A program made the position numbers and the translations under genes. 64,000 nucleotides of DNA from JAWLDA01 sp041686855 (GTDB taxonomy: Bacteria > Bacillota > Limnochordia > DTU080 > RSA5): the NCBI GenBank assembly GCA_041686855.1, contig JAWLDA010000006.1, positions 186,001 to 250,000 on the forward strand. The letters run 5' to 3'. Each line of letters begins with the position of its first letter. Position 1 is the first letter of the stretch. Below are positions 43,042 through 51,614 of the stretch, in pieces. The notes under the pieces are model-generated. The model was not told where the DNA came from, made no database searches, and worked only from the letters and a program-made list of their open reading frames with translations.

Positions 43042-45174
43042 GTGTTGCGCATGCATCGTATGACAAGATTGGTCGTCGTGACGCTAGCGTGTATCGGACT
43101 CCTTATCACCCCGGTGTCGGCACATAAACTGCTCGAACCCGATTGGAGTATGGACGAACTGGTTCAAGAGGTACACGAAACCTTCCTTGGGGGAACAGTT
43201 CCCGCTGAGAAGATGACGGGGAACGTGCGTGAGTTTCACATGTACATCGCAGAGATCGAGCACGAAATCACCGAGGGCGTGACGGTGACAGCTTGGGCCT
43301 ACGGCTTGGAAGGGGAAGAGGCGACTGTTCCAGGACCCACGCTTAGGGTTAAAAAAGGCGATCTCGTTCGTATTTACCTATCCAACCGGCACGACCAACC
43401 GCACTCCTTGCATCCCCATGGGATTACGACTGTGGATGTCCTCAACGACGGAGTGCCGCACACCTCGGGTGCCTACATCATGCCTGGTGAGACGCTCATG
43501 TACGAGTTTGTAGCTCAGGAGTCAGGCACGCACGCCTATCACTGCCACGTGCAAACCTCAGTGCACCAGGATATGGGCATGTACGGCGGCCTCATCGTCG
43601 AAGAGGATGAGCCGGTCGTATGGGATCGGGAGTATGTCGCTATCATCGATGAATGGGATACCCGGCGGGACCCTACCAACGCAGCCGAGATTCCAGAGTA
43701 CAACTACTACGTCGTGAACGGCAAATCCGGCACCTCGGTGCCCGACTTCCTCATCTTGGACGGTGAGGTGGGCCGAATTCGGCTGATCAACATGGGATTT
43801 CAGTCGCACGCCCTTCACTTGCACGGCACGGCGTTTGTCGTGACGCACAAAGACGGGTATCAACTGCCGGCGCCTTACCGAGGTGACACCATTAATATCG
43901 CCCCGGGGGAGACGTACGACGTCCTCGTTCAGGGAAGGGATGGAGTCTTCCCCTGGCATGACCACAACTCGCTGGCAGCGACAGACGACGGCGTCTACCC
44001 CGGTGGCATGCTGATGCATACCGTCGGATCCCCTGAAGTGCGCTTTAACCCGGCCTACGATCCACCTCGCTACGCCATTGAAGGTCACGTACACGACGGA
44101 GATGCAACACGCGCGCAATATGGCATCGTGGATCTTGACGAGGAGGGGGCGTCAGACCACGAGCATGAGATGGAGGATCGTGGAACGACTCCACAACCGA
44201 TCGAGGCGAGCAGCTCTGATGGGGAGACGGCCCTTATTTCGGAGACGTCGGGGCGCACAGCCCCGGCGGTTGCGAGGGTTCCTATGGCACCGATGGAGCC
44301 TCCGGAGATCGTAAAAGGCGCTGCGGATGTCAAGTCAGGTATCGGTCCGGCTCAACCCTTTGATCCAGTGGCACCATCGCCTACCATTCAAGGTGAAGTG
44401 GTCGAATTCACGCTGGAAGCCACACGGGCCACCCTTGAAGTGGCCCCTGGAGATGTCCGGGAGGTATGGACCTTTAACGGGTCGGTTCCAGGGCCGACGT
44501 TGCGCGTAAATCAAGGGGATACTGTTCGTTTCACGCTCATCAATAAGGATCCCGAAATGGCGCACGGGCTCGACTTTCATGCTGGACAGATGGATCCTGG
44601 TATCTATCATCAAGCAATCGAGCCCGGCGAGAGCATCACGTTTGATTGGGTTGCCCGATATCCCGGGGTCTTCTATTACCATTGCAGTGCCGATCCAGTG
44701 ATCATTCACATTGCTAATGGGATGTTCGGCACCGTGATCGTCGACCCGCCGGGGTATCAACCGGCCGACAAAGAGTACGTCCTCGTGCAGAATGAGTGGT
44801 ATCGGTCAAACAACGATCTCGATGTGTTACTGGAGGAGAAACCTGTTGCTGCAGCGTTCAACGGAGTACCGGCGCAATACGTCGACAATCCACTGACGGC
44901 CGTTGCCGGTGAAAGCCTGCGCTTTTACGTCGTCAACGCAGGCCCGAGCGATTTCGCTGCCTTTCACGTCATTGGCGGGATCTTTGACAGAGTACTCTTT
45001 GATGGGAATCCGCGGAATCCACAGTTTGGCGTGCAAACCGTGACGGTACCCCCCGGTGGCGCCGTCGTAGCGGATATGATCGTGCCAGATCCGGGCGATT
45101 ATCCGGTGTTGAGTCATCTGATGAGCTCAGCGACGAAGGGGGCGCTGGGGATCCTACACGTCACCGGCGACTAG
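43042..45174 (+). CDS. Four-cupredoxin fusion: two-domain multicopper oxidase plus CuNIR-like module
   Basis: 710 aa, signal peptide at the N-terminus, GTG six bases after the previous stop. Domains 1-2 (about 50-345) hold all four HxH motifs of a laccase-type trinuclear site: HSLHPHG, AYHCHVQTSVHQDMGM (with type 1 Cys/His/Met), HALHLHG and PWHDHNS. An acidic, His-containing linker (about 345-425) follows. Domains 3-4 repeat the CuNIR-like module of the upstream gene almost block for block (HGLDFHAG, YHCSADPVIIHIANGM, AFHVIGG, YPVLSHLMSSATKGALG). The likely roles are extracytoplasmic copper, phenol or nitrogen-oxide chemistry. Two complete catalytic units in one chain is the striking feature. 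Confidence 0.85.
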   Translation: MLRMHRMTRLVVVTLACIGLLITPVSAHKLLEPDWSMDELVQEVHETFLGGTVPAEKMTGNVREFHMYIAEIEHEITEGVTVTAWAYGLEGEEATVPGPTLRVKKGDLVRIYLSNRHDQPHSLHPHGITTVDVLNDGVPHTSGAYIMPGETLMYEFVAQESGTHAYHCHVQTSVHQDMGMYGGLIVEEDEPVVWDREYVAIIDEWDTRRDPTNAAEIPEYNYYVVNGKSGTSVPDFLILDGEVGRIRLINMGFQSHALHLHGTAFVVTHKDGYQLPAPYRGDTINIAPGETYDVLVQGRDGVFPWHDHNSLAATDDGVYPGGMLMHTVGSPEVRFNPAYDPPRYAIEGHVHDGDATRAQYGIVDLDEEGASDHEHEMEDRGTTPQPIEASSSDGETALISETSGRTAPAVARVPMAPMEPPEIVKGAADVKSGIGPAQPFDPVAPSPTIQGEVVEFTLEATRATLEVAPGDVREVWTFNGSVPGPTLRVNQGDTVRFTLINKDPEMAHGLDFHAGQMDPGIYHQAIEPGESITFDWVARYPGVFYYHCSADPVIIHIANGMFGTVIVDPPGYQPADKEYVLVQNEWYRSNNDLDVLLEEKPVAAAFNGVPAQYVDNPLTAVAGESLRFYVVNAGPSDFAAFHVIGGIFDRVLFDGNPRNPQFGVQTVTVPPGGAVVADMIVPDPGDYPVLSHLMSSATKGALGILHVTGD

Positions 45175-45959
45175 GGAAGCGTCGACGATACAATAGGGTA
45201 GGAGGCGGGGGTAATCCAGTCATCCAGCCTTCTGCCCGATCCAATTTCAATAGGTTGCTTCTTATCTTCGGCAACGCCCGGCTTTTGGAGTGCAACATAG
45301 AGATGGCCCTCGCTATCTAGCTCCGCGTAGAATACGTCTTTCACGGAAGAGATCCCAAGCCGTTGGAGCTCCTCCTCCAGCCACGCACCATTGAGGTCGA
45401 GCCGCTCCAGCATTTCGAAATCCGCCTTGCCGTCATAGATGACCGTCGTGGCTAATCCTCGATAGGGTGTGCTAATACCCAAGTCACGTGCCCGTACCGG
45501 TTCTTCTTGTGACTTGCGCAGGATCGAAATCTCTCCGTTCGCTTCGACGAGAGCGAATTCCACCTCAGCTAGGTTAAAGACACCGTTAAGGCGAAGCAAC
45601 TCGAGTACTTGATCGAGAGAGTAACGGATTTTACGAAGATTATGTTTGAGGAGCTTGCCGTTTTGCACGATGATGGTGGGTTCAAATCTCATGATGTGGC
45701 GAAACCGTCGGCTCTTGAGGATCCCATAGGAACTCCCGATTTGTAGGAGGACCAGCAGCACGATGGCCAAGACGGTGGGGCCATGCTCAATACTGGGATC
45801 TGCGATATCGGCTCCAACTACGGCTCCCAAGACGATGGCGATGACGAAATCAAAGACAGGTAACTCTCCAACTTGCCGCTTCCCCATGAGTAAGGTCATG
45901 CAAAAGACCAAAGGAATGATCGTAACGATTCGACCGGCAGTGATCAGGTACGCCTCCAC
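45171..45959 (-). CDS. DUF421 (YetF/YrbG-type) membrane protein
   Basis: 262 aa. Three N-terminal membrane helices carry the family motif LLMGKRQVGELPVFDFVIAIVLGAVVGADIADPS. The cytoplasmic C-terminal domain has PTIIVQNGKLLKHNLRKIRYSLDQVLELLRLNGVFNLAEVEFALVEANGEISILRK. YetF-type proteins are present in spore-formers and can insert spore-type proteins, but the function is unsettled. Its stop overlaps that of the cupredoxin gene by 4 bases (CTAG). A DUF4363-like protein, a frequent partner, is at 61235. Confidence 0.92.
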   Translation of the reverse strand: MEAYLITAGRIVTIIPLVFCMTLLMGKRQVGELPVFDFVIAIVLGAVVGADIADPSIEHGPTVLAIVLLVLLQIGSSYGILKSRRFRHIMRFEPTIIVQNGKLLKHNLRKIRYSLDQVLELLRLNGVFNLAEVEFALVEANGEISILRKSQEEPVRARDLGISTPYRGLATTVIYDGKADFEMLERLDLNGAWLEEELQRLGISSVKDVFYAELDSEGHLYVALQKPGVAEDKKQPIEIGSGRRLDDWITPASYPIVSSTLP

Positions 45960-46073
45960 CTACGTCGCTCCTTGAGTGAGCTGGATCCGGTTTCAAAATT
46001 GAACGTTTCTGGGGGGATGGGTGTACCATAGTCTTGGCACTACATCAAAGGGGTATGCGCCGTTGGATATACA

Positions 46074-46110
46074 GAAATAGAACCGGGGGAGTGTGCCGCG
46101 GTTCTATTTC
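46074..46110 (-). terminator. Hairpin just outside the left attachment site (probable old tRNA-Ser terminator)
   Basis: GAAATAGAACCG (46074-46085) pairs perfectly with CGGTTCTATTTC (46099-46110) around a 13-base loop. It lies 31 bases beyond the tRNA 3' fragment in the tRNA's transcription direction. Before insertion of the element it would have been immediately downstream of tRNA-Ser. Confidence 0.5.
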
Positions 46111-46140
46111 GTAGGGGAAAGCTGCATTCGAGAATGAAGT

Positions 46141-46197
46141 TGGCGGAGGAGGAGGGATTCGAACCCTCGTCACCCGTTAGGGTGGCACGATTTCCAG
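46141..46197. repeat. attL: 57-bp copy of the 3' part of tRNA-Ser(GGA)
   Basis: Identical over 57 bases to 60243-60299, which is the 3' portion, from anticodon loop to CCA, of the intact tRNA-Ser gene. Identity stops at the anticodon loop (CTGGAAATC). It is too short to be a tRNA gene; it marks the left junction of the integrated element. Confidence 0.93.
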
Positions 46198-46289
46198 GCA
46201 CATGGAACGGGAACACAGTCCAAACAATCCACTATATATAGGCTTTTGGCAGAATGTGTCTCTCCCGTTTAGTACGATTTTGGATTGGC

Positions 46290-46311
46290 ATTGTAGTCAG
46301 GATTGTAGTCA
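46290..46311 (+). repeat. Left candidate integrase arm sites
   Basis: ATTGTAGTCA occurs at 46290-46299 and 46302-46311, 93 bases inside attL. The same 10-mer occurs twice, in the same orientation, inside attR at 60185 and 60198. Paired decamers near both ends of an element are what arm-binding domains of lambda/Tn916-type integrases use. Confidence 0.6.
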
Positions 46312-46321
46312 TTTCCGAGCC

Positions 46322-47161
46322 CTATCTATTACCTCTCGAATTCTTTTGCCGACATGCGGGGCTGCATGTCCGCCTGTTTGGCCTTGAGTATCCCTGTCCC
46401 ACTGGAAACCAGACATCGCACCCTTCTGTTTCGCAGATACGCCACTCAACCCCTCCTGTAACCACTTGCGCAAACTGTAGCCATATAGCACCTTTAAGGG
46501 ACTTGACAAAGACTTTCATATGGAGGCTTGGCCCTCTCGTCGTTGCTCGCCCTCTTGGTGCGTATTCCGGGGAGTAATAGGTCTCGTTGAATAGCTCAGT
46601 GGATATCCTGTTTTCGAGTAGTGCAAGCGCTGCGCCGTAATAGTTCCCTTCACCGATGGCATTAAAGAGCCATGGCTGCGAGGGCTTTTGTATGGTTGAA
46701 AGGATTTCCACGGCAGTATACTGCTCCCCTGGTACGTACACGATGCGGTCTCGAAGAGAAGGTATATCCATCGGTGGCTCCTCAGCAAACCGTTGTGCTT
46801 CATTGATCGCTTCCCAAATTCTCCAAGCGCCCCGCAAAAAATCGATCTGCGTCGCAAATTCATCAGCCCAGAACCCTTTACGACCCGTCCTTAGAGGATG
46901 ATCAACGGATTCGAAAGTCCCGTATTGTGAGGCAAAATCGTACGCAGCGTCAATTGTTGGATTCAACTTTCGAAGACGGTGGAATAGATCAGGTGTTTCA
47001 CTCAGTGGTTGATAAGTTCGGTCGATTATTTGTTCACAATGAATGAATATGCCGCTCTTCTCCGAGCGTGTGTCATTGTTAATATTCTCTGCTACGAAGC
47101 CTCCTTTAGGAATGAACCACTCAAAGGCAAAGCCTCCCTCAGTGGGTTGGATCGGCCTCAT
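46322..47161 (-). CDS. Hypothetical protein with C-terminal CGNR-like zinc finger
   Basis: 279 aa from the ATG at 47161 (GGGAG ten bases upstream); the open frame extends 23 codons further without a ribosome site. The body is helical and unrecognised (ENINNDTRSEKSGIFIHCEQIIDRTY...). The C-terminus WRICETEGCDVWFPVGQGYSRPNRRTCSPACRQKNSR has a Cx4C...Cx3C zinc ribbon like those ending CGNR-type regulators. It may be an element-encoded DNA-binding protein. It is the first gene inside the left end, transcribed outward. Confidence 0.65.
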   Translation of the reverse strand: MRPIQPTEGGFAFEWFIPKGGFVAENINNDTRSEKSGIFIHCEQIIDRTYQPLSETPDLFHRLRKLNPTIDAAYDFASQYGTFESVDHPLRTGRKGFWADEFATQIDFLRGAWRIWEAINEAQRFAEEPPMDIPSLRDRIVYVPGEQYTAVEILSTIQKPSQPWLFNAIGEGNYYGAALALLENRISTELFNETYYSPEYAPRGRATTRGPSLHMKVFVKSLKGAIWLQFAQVVTGGVEWRICETEGCDVWFPVGQGYSRPNRRTCSPACRQKNSRGNR

Positions 47162-47287
47162 ACCGTTGTCACTCCCTGCCGTCACAGAATTGATACGCAA
47201 AAAGTGTGGTTGGTCACATAAACATTGCACTTAAAGTGTTCCATTCCTGGCGTGAGTGAACCAAAATAGGAGAAAACGTGATAGGGG

Positions 47288-47524
47288 GTGCCAACCGAGG
47301 TGAATACAGCGATAGACAGTCGGGTGGCGCAAAGTGCTGGGAGACGGTTGTTTACCGTATCGGAGGCCGCCAAGTACGGTGGATGGAGCACGAGCTTCGT
47401 TTACAAGGCTGTTGCGAGAGGAATCTTCCCTTCCGTTCGTATTGAAGGGACTCGGAGCGTGAGAATTGACCGGCAGGACCTCGACGCCCTTATCGAGCGC
47501 AATAAGGTCGGTAGCTTAGGGTAA
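47288..47524 (+). CDS. Excisionase/AlpA-like helix-turn-helix protein
   Basis: 78 aa from the GTG at 47288, or 74 aa from the GTG at 47300, which has GGGGG about 11 bases upstream. The winged-helix pattern LFTVSEAAKYGGWSTSFVYKAVARGIFPSVRIEGTRSVRIDRQDLDALIERNK is typical of the excisionase family (MerR-like DNA-binding). It probably controls excision of the element or early gene expression. It is placed divergently from the zinc-finger gene. Confidence 0.8.
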   Translation: MPTEVNTAIDSRVAQSAGRRLFTVSEAAKYGGWSTSFVYKAVARGIFPSVRIEGTRSVRIDRQDLDALIERNKVGSLG

Positions 47525-47573
47525 CGTCGCTACAACACCCGATAGCAGGTCGGCATTCGGGAGGTGGTCGGAC

Positions 47574-47753
47574 TTGCAGTCATTGGACGGGAATGGCATG
47601 GCGAATGGATTCAGGACGAGTCCGAGAGTGACATGGGAGGACCGCACAGCCTTCCCATTATCTGTGGATGCTGACTGGCTAGCGCCTCGCCTGTCGAAAG
47701 GTAAGGCGAAAGTGCGCCTCCGGCGTCATTGGATATGGGGGCGGTTCGGGTGA
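47574..47753 (+). CDS. Small basic protein, translationally coupled to the DUF3987 gene
   Basis: 59 aa, TTG start behind GGGAGGTGG. Ends VDADWLAPRLSKGKAKVRLRRHWIWGRFG; strongly basic C-terminus. Its TGA overlaps the GTG of the next gene (GTGA), a coupling that argues it is real despite its size. No family recognised. Possible helper of the neighbouring replication-type protein (inference). Confidence 0.55.
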   Translation: MQSLDGNGMANGFRTSPRVTWEDRTAFPLSVDADWLAPRLSKGKAKVRLRRHWIWGRFG

Positions 47754-49357
47754 GCAGTTTGCCCAAAGTTGACCTTCGTAAGTACAAGGCGTTAAGGGAA
47801 AATGGTGTACCCGATGACGAGGCCGAGCGCATTGTTATGGATGGAATCTGGCCGCCTCCCGTACCGTTTTATCAGGCCGAATTGCCATCCTTCCCTACAC
47901 AAACTCTCCCCAAGTGGCAGCGAGACTTTGTAGAAGCGGAGGCGGAGGCGACGCAGACTCCGCCGGACCTCGCAGCCATGCAGACCCTGTGCGTCGTTGC
48001 CGCGGCTATTCAGCGAAAGGTGGTCGTACGCGTTCGGGAGGGGTGGACTGAGCCTGTCAACCTTTTTACCGTGGTTGTACAGGAGTCCGGTACACGAAAG
48101 AGCCGGGTTACCAAGGATACAACGGCTCCGGTGGAAGATTGGGAAGAACGAGAAGGAAGCTACATTGAGCCTGCAATCCACGAGGCGTCCAATGCTTATC
48201 GAATCAAGGAAACGCGGTTGCAACGGCTACAACGCCAAGCTGCACAGGCCGATGAGGTCAGGGATCAACGGCGACTTGCTGACGAGGCATTGGACTTGGC
48301 TTGGGAACTTGCCGAGTTGGAGATTCCTGTTCCCCCTCGAATAATAGCCGACGATACGACGCCTGAAAAGCTGCAAACGCTAATTCGAGACCACGAAGGC
48401 CGGATGGCTGTAGTGTCGCCTGAGGGTGATGTCTTCGACATAATGTCGGGACGGTATTCCACCACTGGTGAGTCCAATTTCGGGGTTTATCTCAAAGGGC
48501 ATGCGGGTGATACCTTGCGAGTGGATCGAGTGGGTCGCCCGCCCGAGTATGTCCGCAATCCCGCGTTGACGGTGTCCTTGGCAATCCAGCCGGAAGTGCT
48601 ACGGGGACTGCATAGTAAGTCCGGTTTTCGCGGGAGGGGATTGTTGGCACGGTTTCTCTATTCCCTGCCACCCAGTTTGGTGGGAAAGCGGAAGATTGAT
48701 GCCCCGCCGGTACCTCGAACGATACGCACCACGTACGAGACGTACGTTGATGAACTCCTATCACTTCCATGGACGACCGGTAGTGAGGGAGAGAAGATTG
48801 CCCACGAACTCCATTTTTCTGACGGGGCTCGGGTACGTTTTTTGGAGTTCATGAAACGACTAGAGCCGGCACTTGCTCGCACCGGTGAACTTGGCACCAT
48901 TGCTGACTGGGGCGGGAAATTAGCCGGTACGGTGGCTCGAATCGCCGGATTGTTGCACGTGGGCAATCAGGTTATGGCATCCATGCGGTGGGAAGCACCC
49001 ATTGGCCAGGAGGTCGTGGAACGTGCCATCATCATCGGTGAAAAGTATCTTATTCCACATGCTAAGGCCGCTTTCGGGGAGATGGGTGCGGACCCTTCGG
49101 TCGATGACGCCCGCTACATCCTTGAGATTATCTCCGAAAAGATCTTGGAGGGATTTAAGAAGCAAGATATGTGGCAACTAACCAAAGGGCGATTCAAAAA
49201 GGTTGAGGGTCTTAATGAGGGACTAAGGCTATTAGTCGAGCATGGATACCTACGGGAGAACGTCCCAGAAACGGAGCCCGGTAGACGTGGACGAAAACCT
49301 GCACCGACTTACGACGTGAATCCGTTGCTGTGGTCCTACAATTCCTACGATTCCTAA
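47750..49357 (+). CDS. DUF3987 (YfjI-type) protein of mobile elements
   Basis: 535 aa from the GTG at 47750, which overlaps the upstream stop and has GGGGGCGG before it; a TTG at 47729 is in frame but less likely. It has the DUF3987 layout: a Walker-A-like loop VVQESGTRKSRVTK (R where G is usual in SGTGKS), a long coiled linker, ADDTTPEKLQTLI, SPEGDVFDIMSGRYS, GRGLLARFLYSLP, GGKLAGTVARIAGLLH. Such proteins often sit where a primase/helicase would, in phages and islands. The degenerate loop questions ATPase activity. A winged-helix-like C-terminus follows. Confidence 0.85.
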   Translation: MSSLPKVDLRKYKALRENGVPDDEAERIVMDGIWPPPVPFYQAELPSFPTQTLPKWQRDFVEAEAEATQTPPDLAAMQTLCVVAAAIQRKVVVRVREGWTEPVNLFTVVVQESGTRKSRVTKDTTAPVEDWEEREGSYIEPAIHEASNAYRIKETRLQRLQRQAAQADEVRDQRRLADEALDLAWELAELEIPVPPRIIADDTTPEKLQTLIRDHEGRMAVVSPEGDVFDIMSGRYSTTGESNFGVYLKGHAGDTLRVDRVGRPPEYVRNPALTVSLAIQPEVLRGLHSKSGFRGRGLLARFLYSLPPSLVGKRKIDAPPVPRTIRTTYETYVDELLSLPWTTGSEGEKIAHELHFSDGARVRFLEFMKRLEPALARTGELGTIADWGGKLAGTVARIAGLLHVGNQVMASMRWEAPIGQEVVERAIIIGEKYLIPHAKAAFGEMGADPSVDDARYILEIISEKILEGFKKQDMWQLTKGRFKKVEGLNEGLRLLVEHGYLRENVPETEPGRRGRKPAPTYDVNPLLWSYNSYDS

Positions 49358-49466
49358 GGTCGAATGAGGTCGGACGGCGCGTCGGTATTCGCTAATATAG
49401 GGAAATTAGGAATTGCAGGATGAAGCAGGTTTTTGTAGTTTCGACACGGAGCGTGAGGTGGTTTCA

Positions 49467-49772
49467 GTGGCATACAGCAAGAAGGCGAGAATGGTTCGAC
49501 AATGCATGGGGCGACGGGCCGATGGGCGACGATGCCGAGCCTGGGCGGTCTGGGACGACTCAAAACAACTCTGTGTGGCCCATCTGGGCCGACACCACCG
49601 TGGTCCAATGCCTCCGCGGTGGGCAAGCCGTCCGAGGCGACGGCGGGCAAAGGCTGTGCCTTGCACGTGTCGGGCGTACGCTTGGCCGCATCGTCCCGGA
49701 GGTGGACTGTGCAAGTGGCCGGATCCGCCCCATTACCGTTGTACAACCCCGGCTGGAACGAGGCGAGAGTGA
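49467..49772 (+). CDS. Cys/His-rich small protein, probable zinc-binding
   Basis: 101 aa from the GTG at 49467 (GAGGTGG nearby). It shows RQCMGRRADGRRCRAWAVWDDSKQLCVAHLGRHHRG, the C-x-(R)-x-DG-x-C-x-WAV...C-x2-H pattern seen in small phage/element proteins. A very basic stretch (RWASRPRRRRAKAVPCTCRAYAW) and a third Cys cluster (GGGLCKWPDPPHYRC) follow. Two other frames are open here, but this one keeps a recognisable motif. Nucleic-acid binding is likely. Confidence 0.6.
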   Translation: MAYSKKARMVRQCMGRRADGRRCRAWAVWDDSKQLCVAHLGRHHRGPMPPRWASRPRRRRAKAVPCTCRAYAWPHRPGGGLCKWPDPPHYRCTTPAGTRRE

Positions 49773-49976
49773 CTGTTGTGACTTGTGTGAGAAGGAAAGC
49801 AACAGCTTGTTCTTGCCGGACACCGTCAGGGAGAGATCGAGATCAGTGGTAAATCGGTCCAATCCTAGAACGCCCAAACGTTTCTCACCTGTCAATAGCT
49901 ATCAGGTGTGAGTTATGCGACAAAGCGATTGATCGGGAGACACGAGTTTCGTGAGGTAGCATCTCTCTCAAGGGGC

Positions 49977-50513
49977 ATGAACGAAATGGAGGACTGCATT
50001 TTGATGAAAACGGAGAGGGCAGACGTTGAAGAAAATCAGACCTTGATTGAGCAGGCGCAGGCGGCGTACCGCAAGGCAGCAGAGCAAGAGCGGGAGATAA
50101 AGGGGCGGTTGTGCGAGACGTTCGCTGAGCTGGACGCTAAAGCCTCGAAGATTAAGGCCGTACAGAGAGAGATCCTCACGAGTGACTTCGATAAAGCGGT
50201 CGTATCCCAAGCGGATGTTGAATGGCTTGAGCGCGAGCACAAGGTTTTGACTCAGCACCGTATTGCACGAGAAAAGGAACTGAAAGAGGCCGAAGCCAAG
50301 ACACGGGCGGCAAAGGCTGAGATTGAACGGCTGCGCCATCGGGCGTACAATCTGCGGACAATTATTATTCCGAAGCAGAGTGGCGTCGTGGAGGCGAAGG
50401 AACGGGACGTATGTGAGGCTGAGAGGGCGCTCTCGAATTTTCGGATGGCGCTTGCCGAGTCTCGTCGTGTGACCGAGGATCTGGAGGGCGAACTACGTAT
50501 GATTGGTGATTAA
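49977..50513 (+). CDS. Coiled-coil protein
   Basis: 178 aa from the ATG at 49977; ATG/TTG codons a little downstream (near GGAGG) are alternatives. Almost the whole chain is heptad-like, rich in E/A/K/R (NQTLIEQAQAAYRKAAEQEREIKGRLCETFAELDAKASKIKAVQREIL), with one helix break around residue 135 (RTIIIPKQSGVVEAKE). It resembles small scaffold or structural proteins of mobile elements. No family recognised. Confidence 0.6.
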   Translation: MNEMEDCILMKTERADVEENQTLIEQAQAAYRKAAEQEREIKGRLCETFAELDAKASKIKAVQREILTSDFDKAVVSQADVEWLEREHKVLTQHRIAREKELKEAEAKTRAAKAEIERLRHRAYNLRTIIIPKQSGVVEAKERDVCEAERALSNFRMALAESRRVTEDLEGELRMIGD

Positions 50514-50757
50514 CTTGGTGGGACGGCGCTTGGGATCGTGGAAAGGGATCGCGTTATGCACCTTAATCCGCCCTTCGCAGGGTCGGTCCATTTGATTCCG
50601 TACTCCCCTATCGAAGTGCCTGCTAAAGATGGTGATTATGACAATATAGTTCCGTTTTCGTGTTAAGGGGAAGGGGATCGCTACGGTCGGGCAGAAATCC
50701 GCAAATAGAGTTCCGAGAATATGCAGAAGCGGAACAATAGCATTTGGAGTGATATTG

Positions 50758-51348
50758 ATGGCTAAGACCCGACGAAAGAAACTGCCGAAGACCTTAACCA
50801 CTGAAGAGCGCCTTGCGTTGCTGGCCGCACCGAACGCGAAGTGCCCAACCGGCCTTCGAAATCTCTGCATGTTGCACCTCATGGCAAACTGCGGTTTGAG
50901 AGTCGCCGAGGTGATTGGATTAAAGGTGCACCAAATCGACTGGCAGAGTGGCAGGATTATGGTGCACGGCAAAGGGGCAAAGGACCGGGTCGTCTGGATG
51001 AACGAGGGGACATTGGAGTTGATTCGCTCTTGGCGTGAAAAGCGTCCGCATCCATCTGGCGAGCTATTTACGACCATGAAGGGTGACCCGGTGAGCGATC
51101 GCTACGTGCGTTACATGGTCAAGCGGATGGGGACGCGGGCTGGGATCGAGAAGGGTGACGACGGCGTACACCCGCATATGCTGCGCCATACGGCCGCGAC
51201 AGACCTATACAGGGAGACAAAAAACATCCGGTTGGTCCAAAAATTCCTCGGCCACGCCGACCTTTCGACCACAATGGTTTACACCGAAATCGTCGACGAC
51301 GAGTTGGAAGATGCGTTGCGGAATTTCAGACGGAATGAGGCGGTTTAA
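50758..51348 (+). CDS. Small tyrosine recombinase (XerC/XerD-like catalytic domain)
   Basis: 196 aa from the ATG at 50758 (GGAG eight bases upstream). It has the catalytic domain only: R in NCGLRVAEVIGL, K in HGKGAKDRVVW, HMLRHT (HxxR), the GHADLSTT histidine and the nucleophile Y in TTMVYTEI. The N-terminal SAM-like DNA-binding domain is almost absent, so it is short for an integrase. Such forms are known in islands as accessory recombinases or resolvases. It is distinct from the full-length integrase at the right end. Confidence 0.85.
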   Translation: MAKTRRKKLPKTLTTEERLALLAAPNAKCPTGLRNLCMLHLMANCGLRVAEVIGLKVHQIDWQSGRIMVHGKGAKDRVVWMNEGTLELIRSWREKRPHPSGELFTTMKGDPVSDRYVRYMVKRMGTRAGIEKGDDGVHPHMLRHTAATDLYRETKNIRLVQKFLGHADLSTTMVYTEIVDDELEDALRNFRRNEAV

Positions 51349-51614
51349 ACTCTGGTGACCGAGCGCCGTCTGACGGGACATTGATTTGAAGACTGACAGC
51401 GTCATTTTATCATTGAATTCCTCTGGCTGTGGTGACCTTGGGGTTTATCGCCTTTACGTTTTCGGCGGCTCCTCTACCTATCGGTCAAAGACGGGTTTCG
51501 TTAAACACGTACCAAGCGGGTGCCCCTTCCGTGAATGGTGCAAAGGAGGCTGGTATTCCCCCGGGGAAAGACGTAAAATCATCGGTGCCCGTTACGATAT
51601 GGAGGGCCGGACGT

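Noticed and set aside
46141..46197. Possible tRNA gene
   Set aside because: Only the 3' part from the anticodon loop onward is present; there is no acceptor 5' strand or D arm. It is the attL copy.
50493..51077. 194-codon minus-strand frame
   Set aside because: It is antisense to the small tyrosine recombinase, with no ribosome site.
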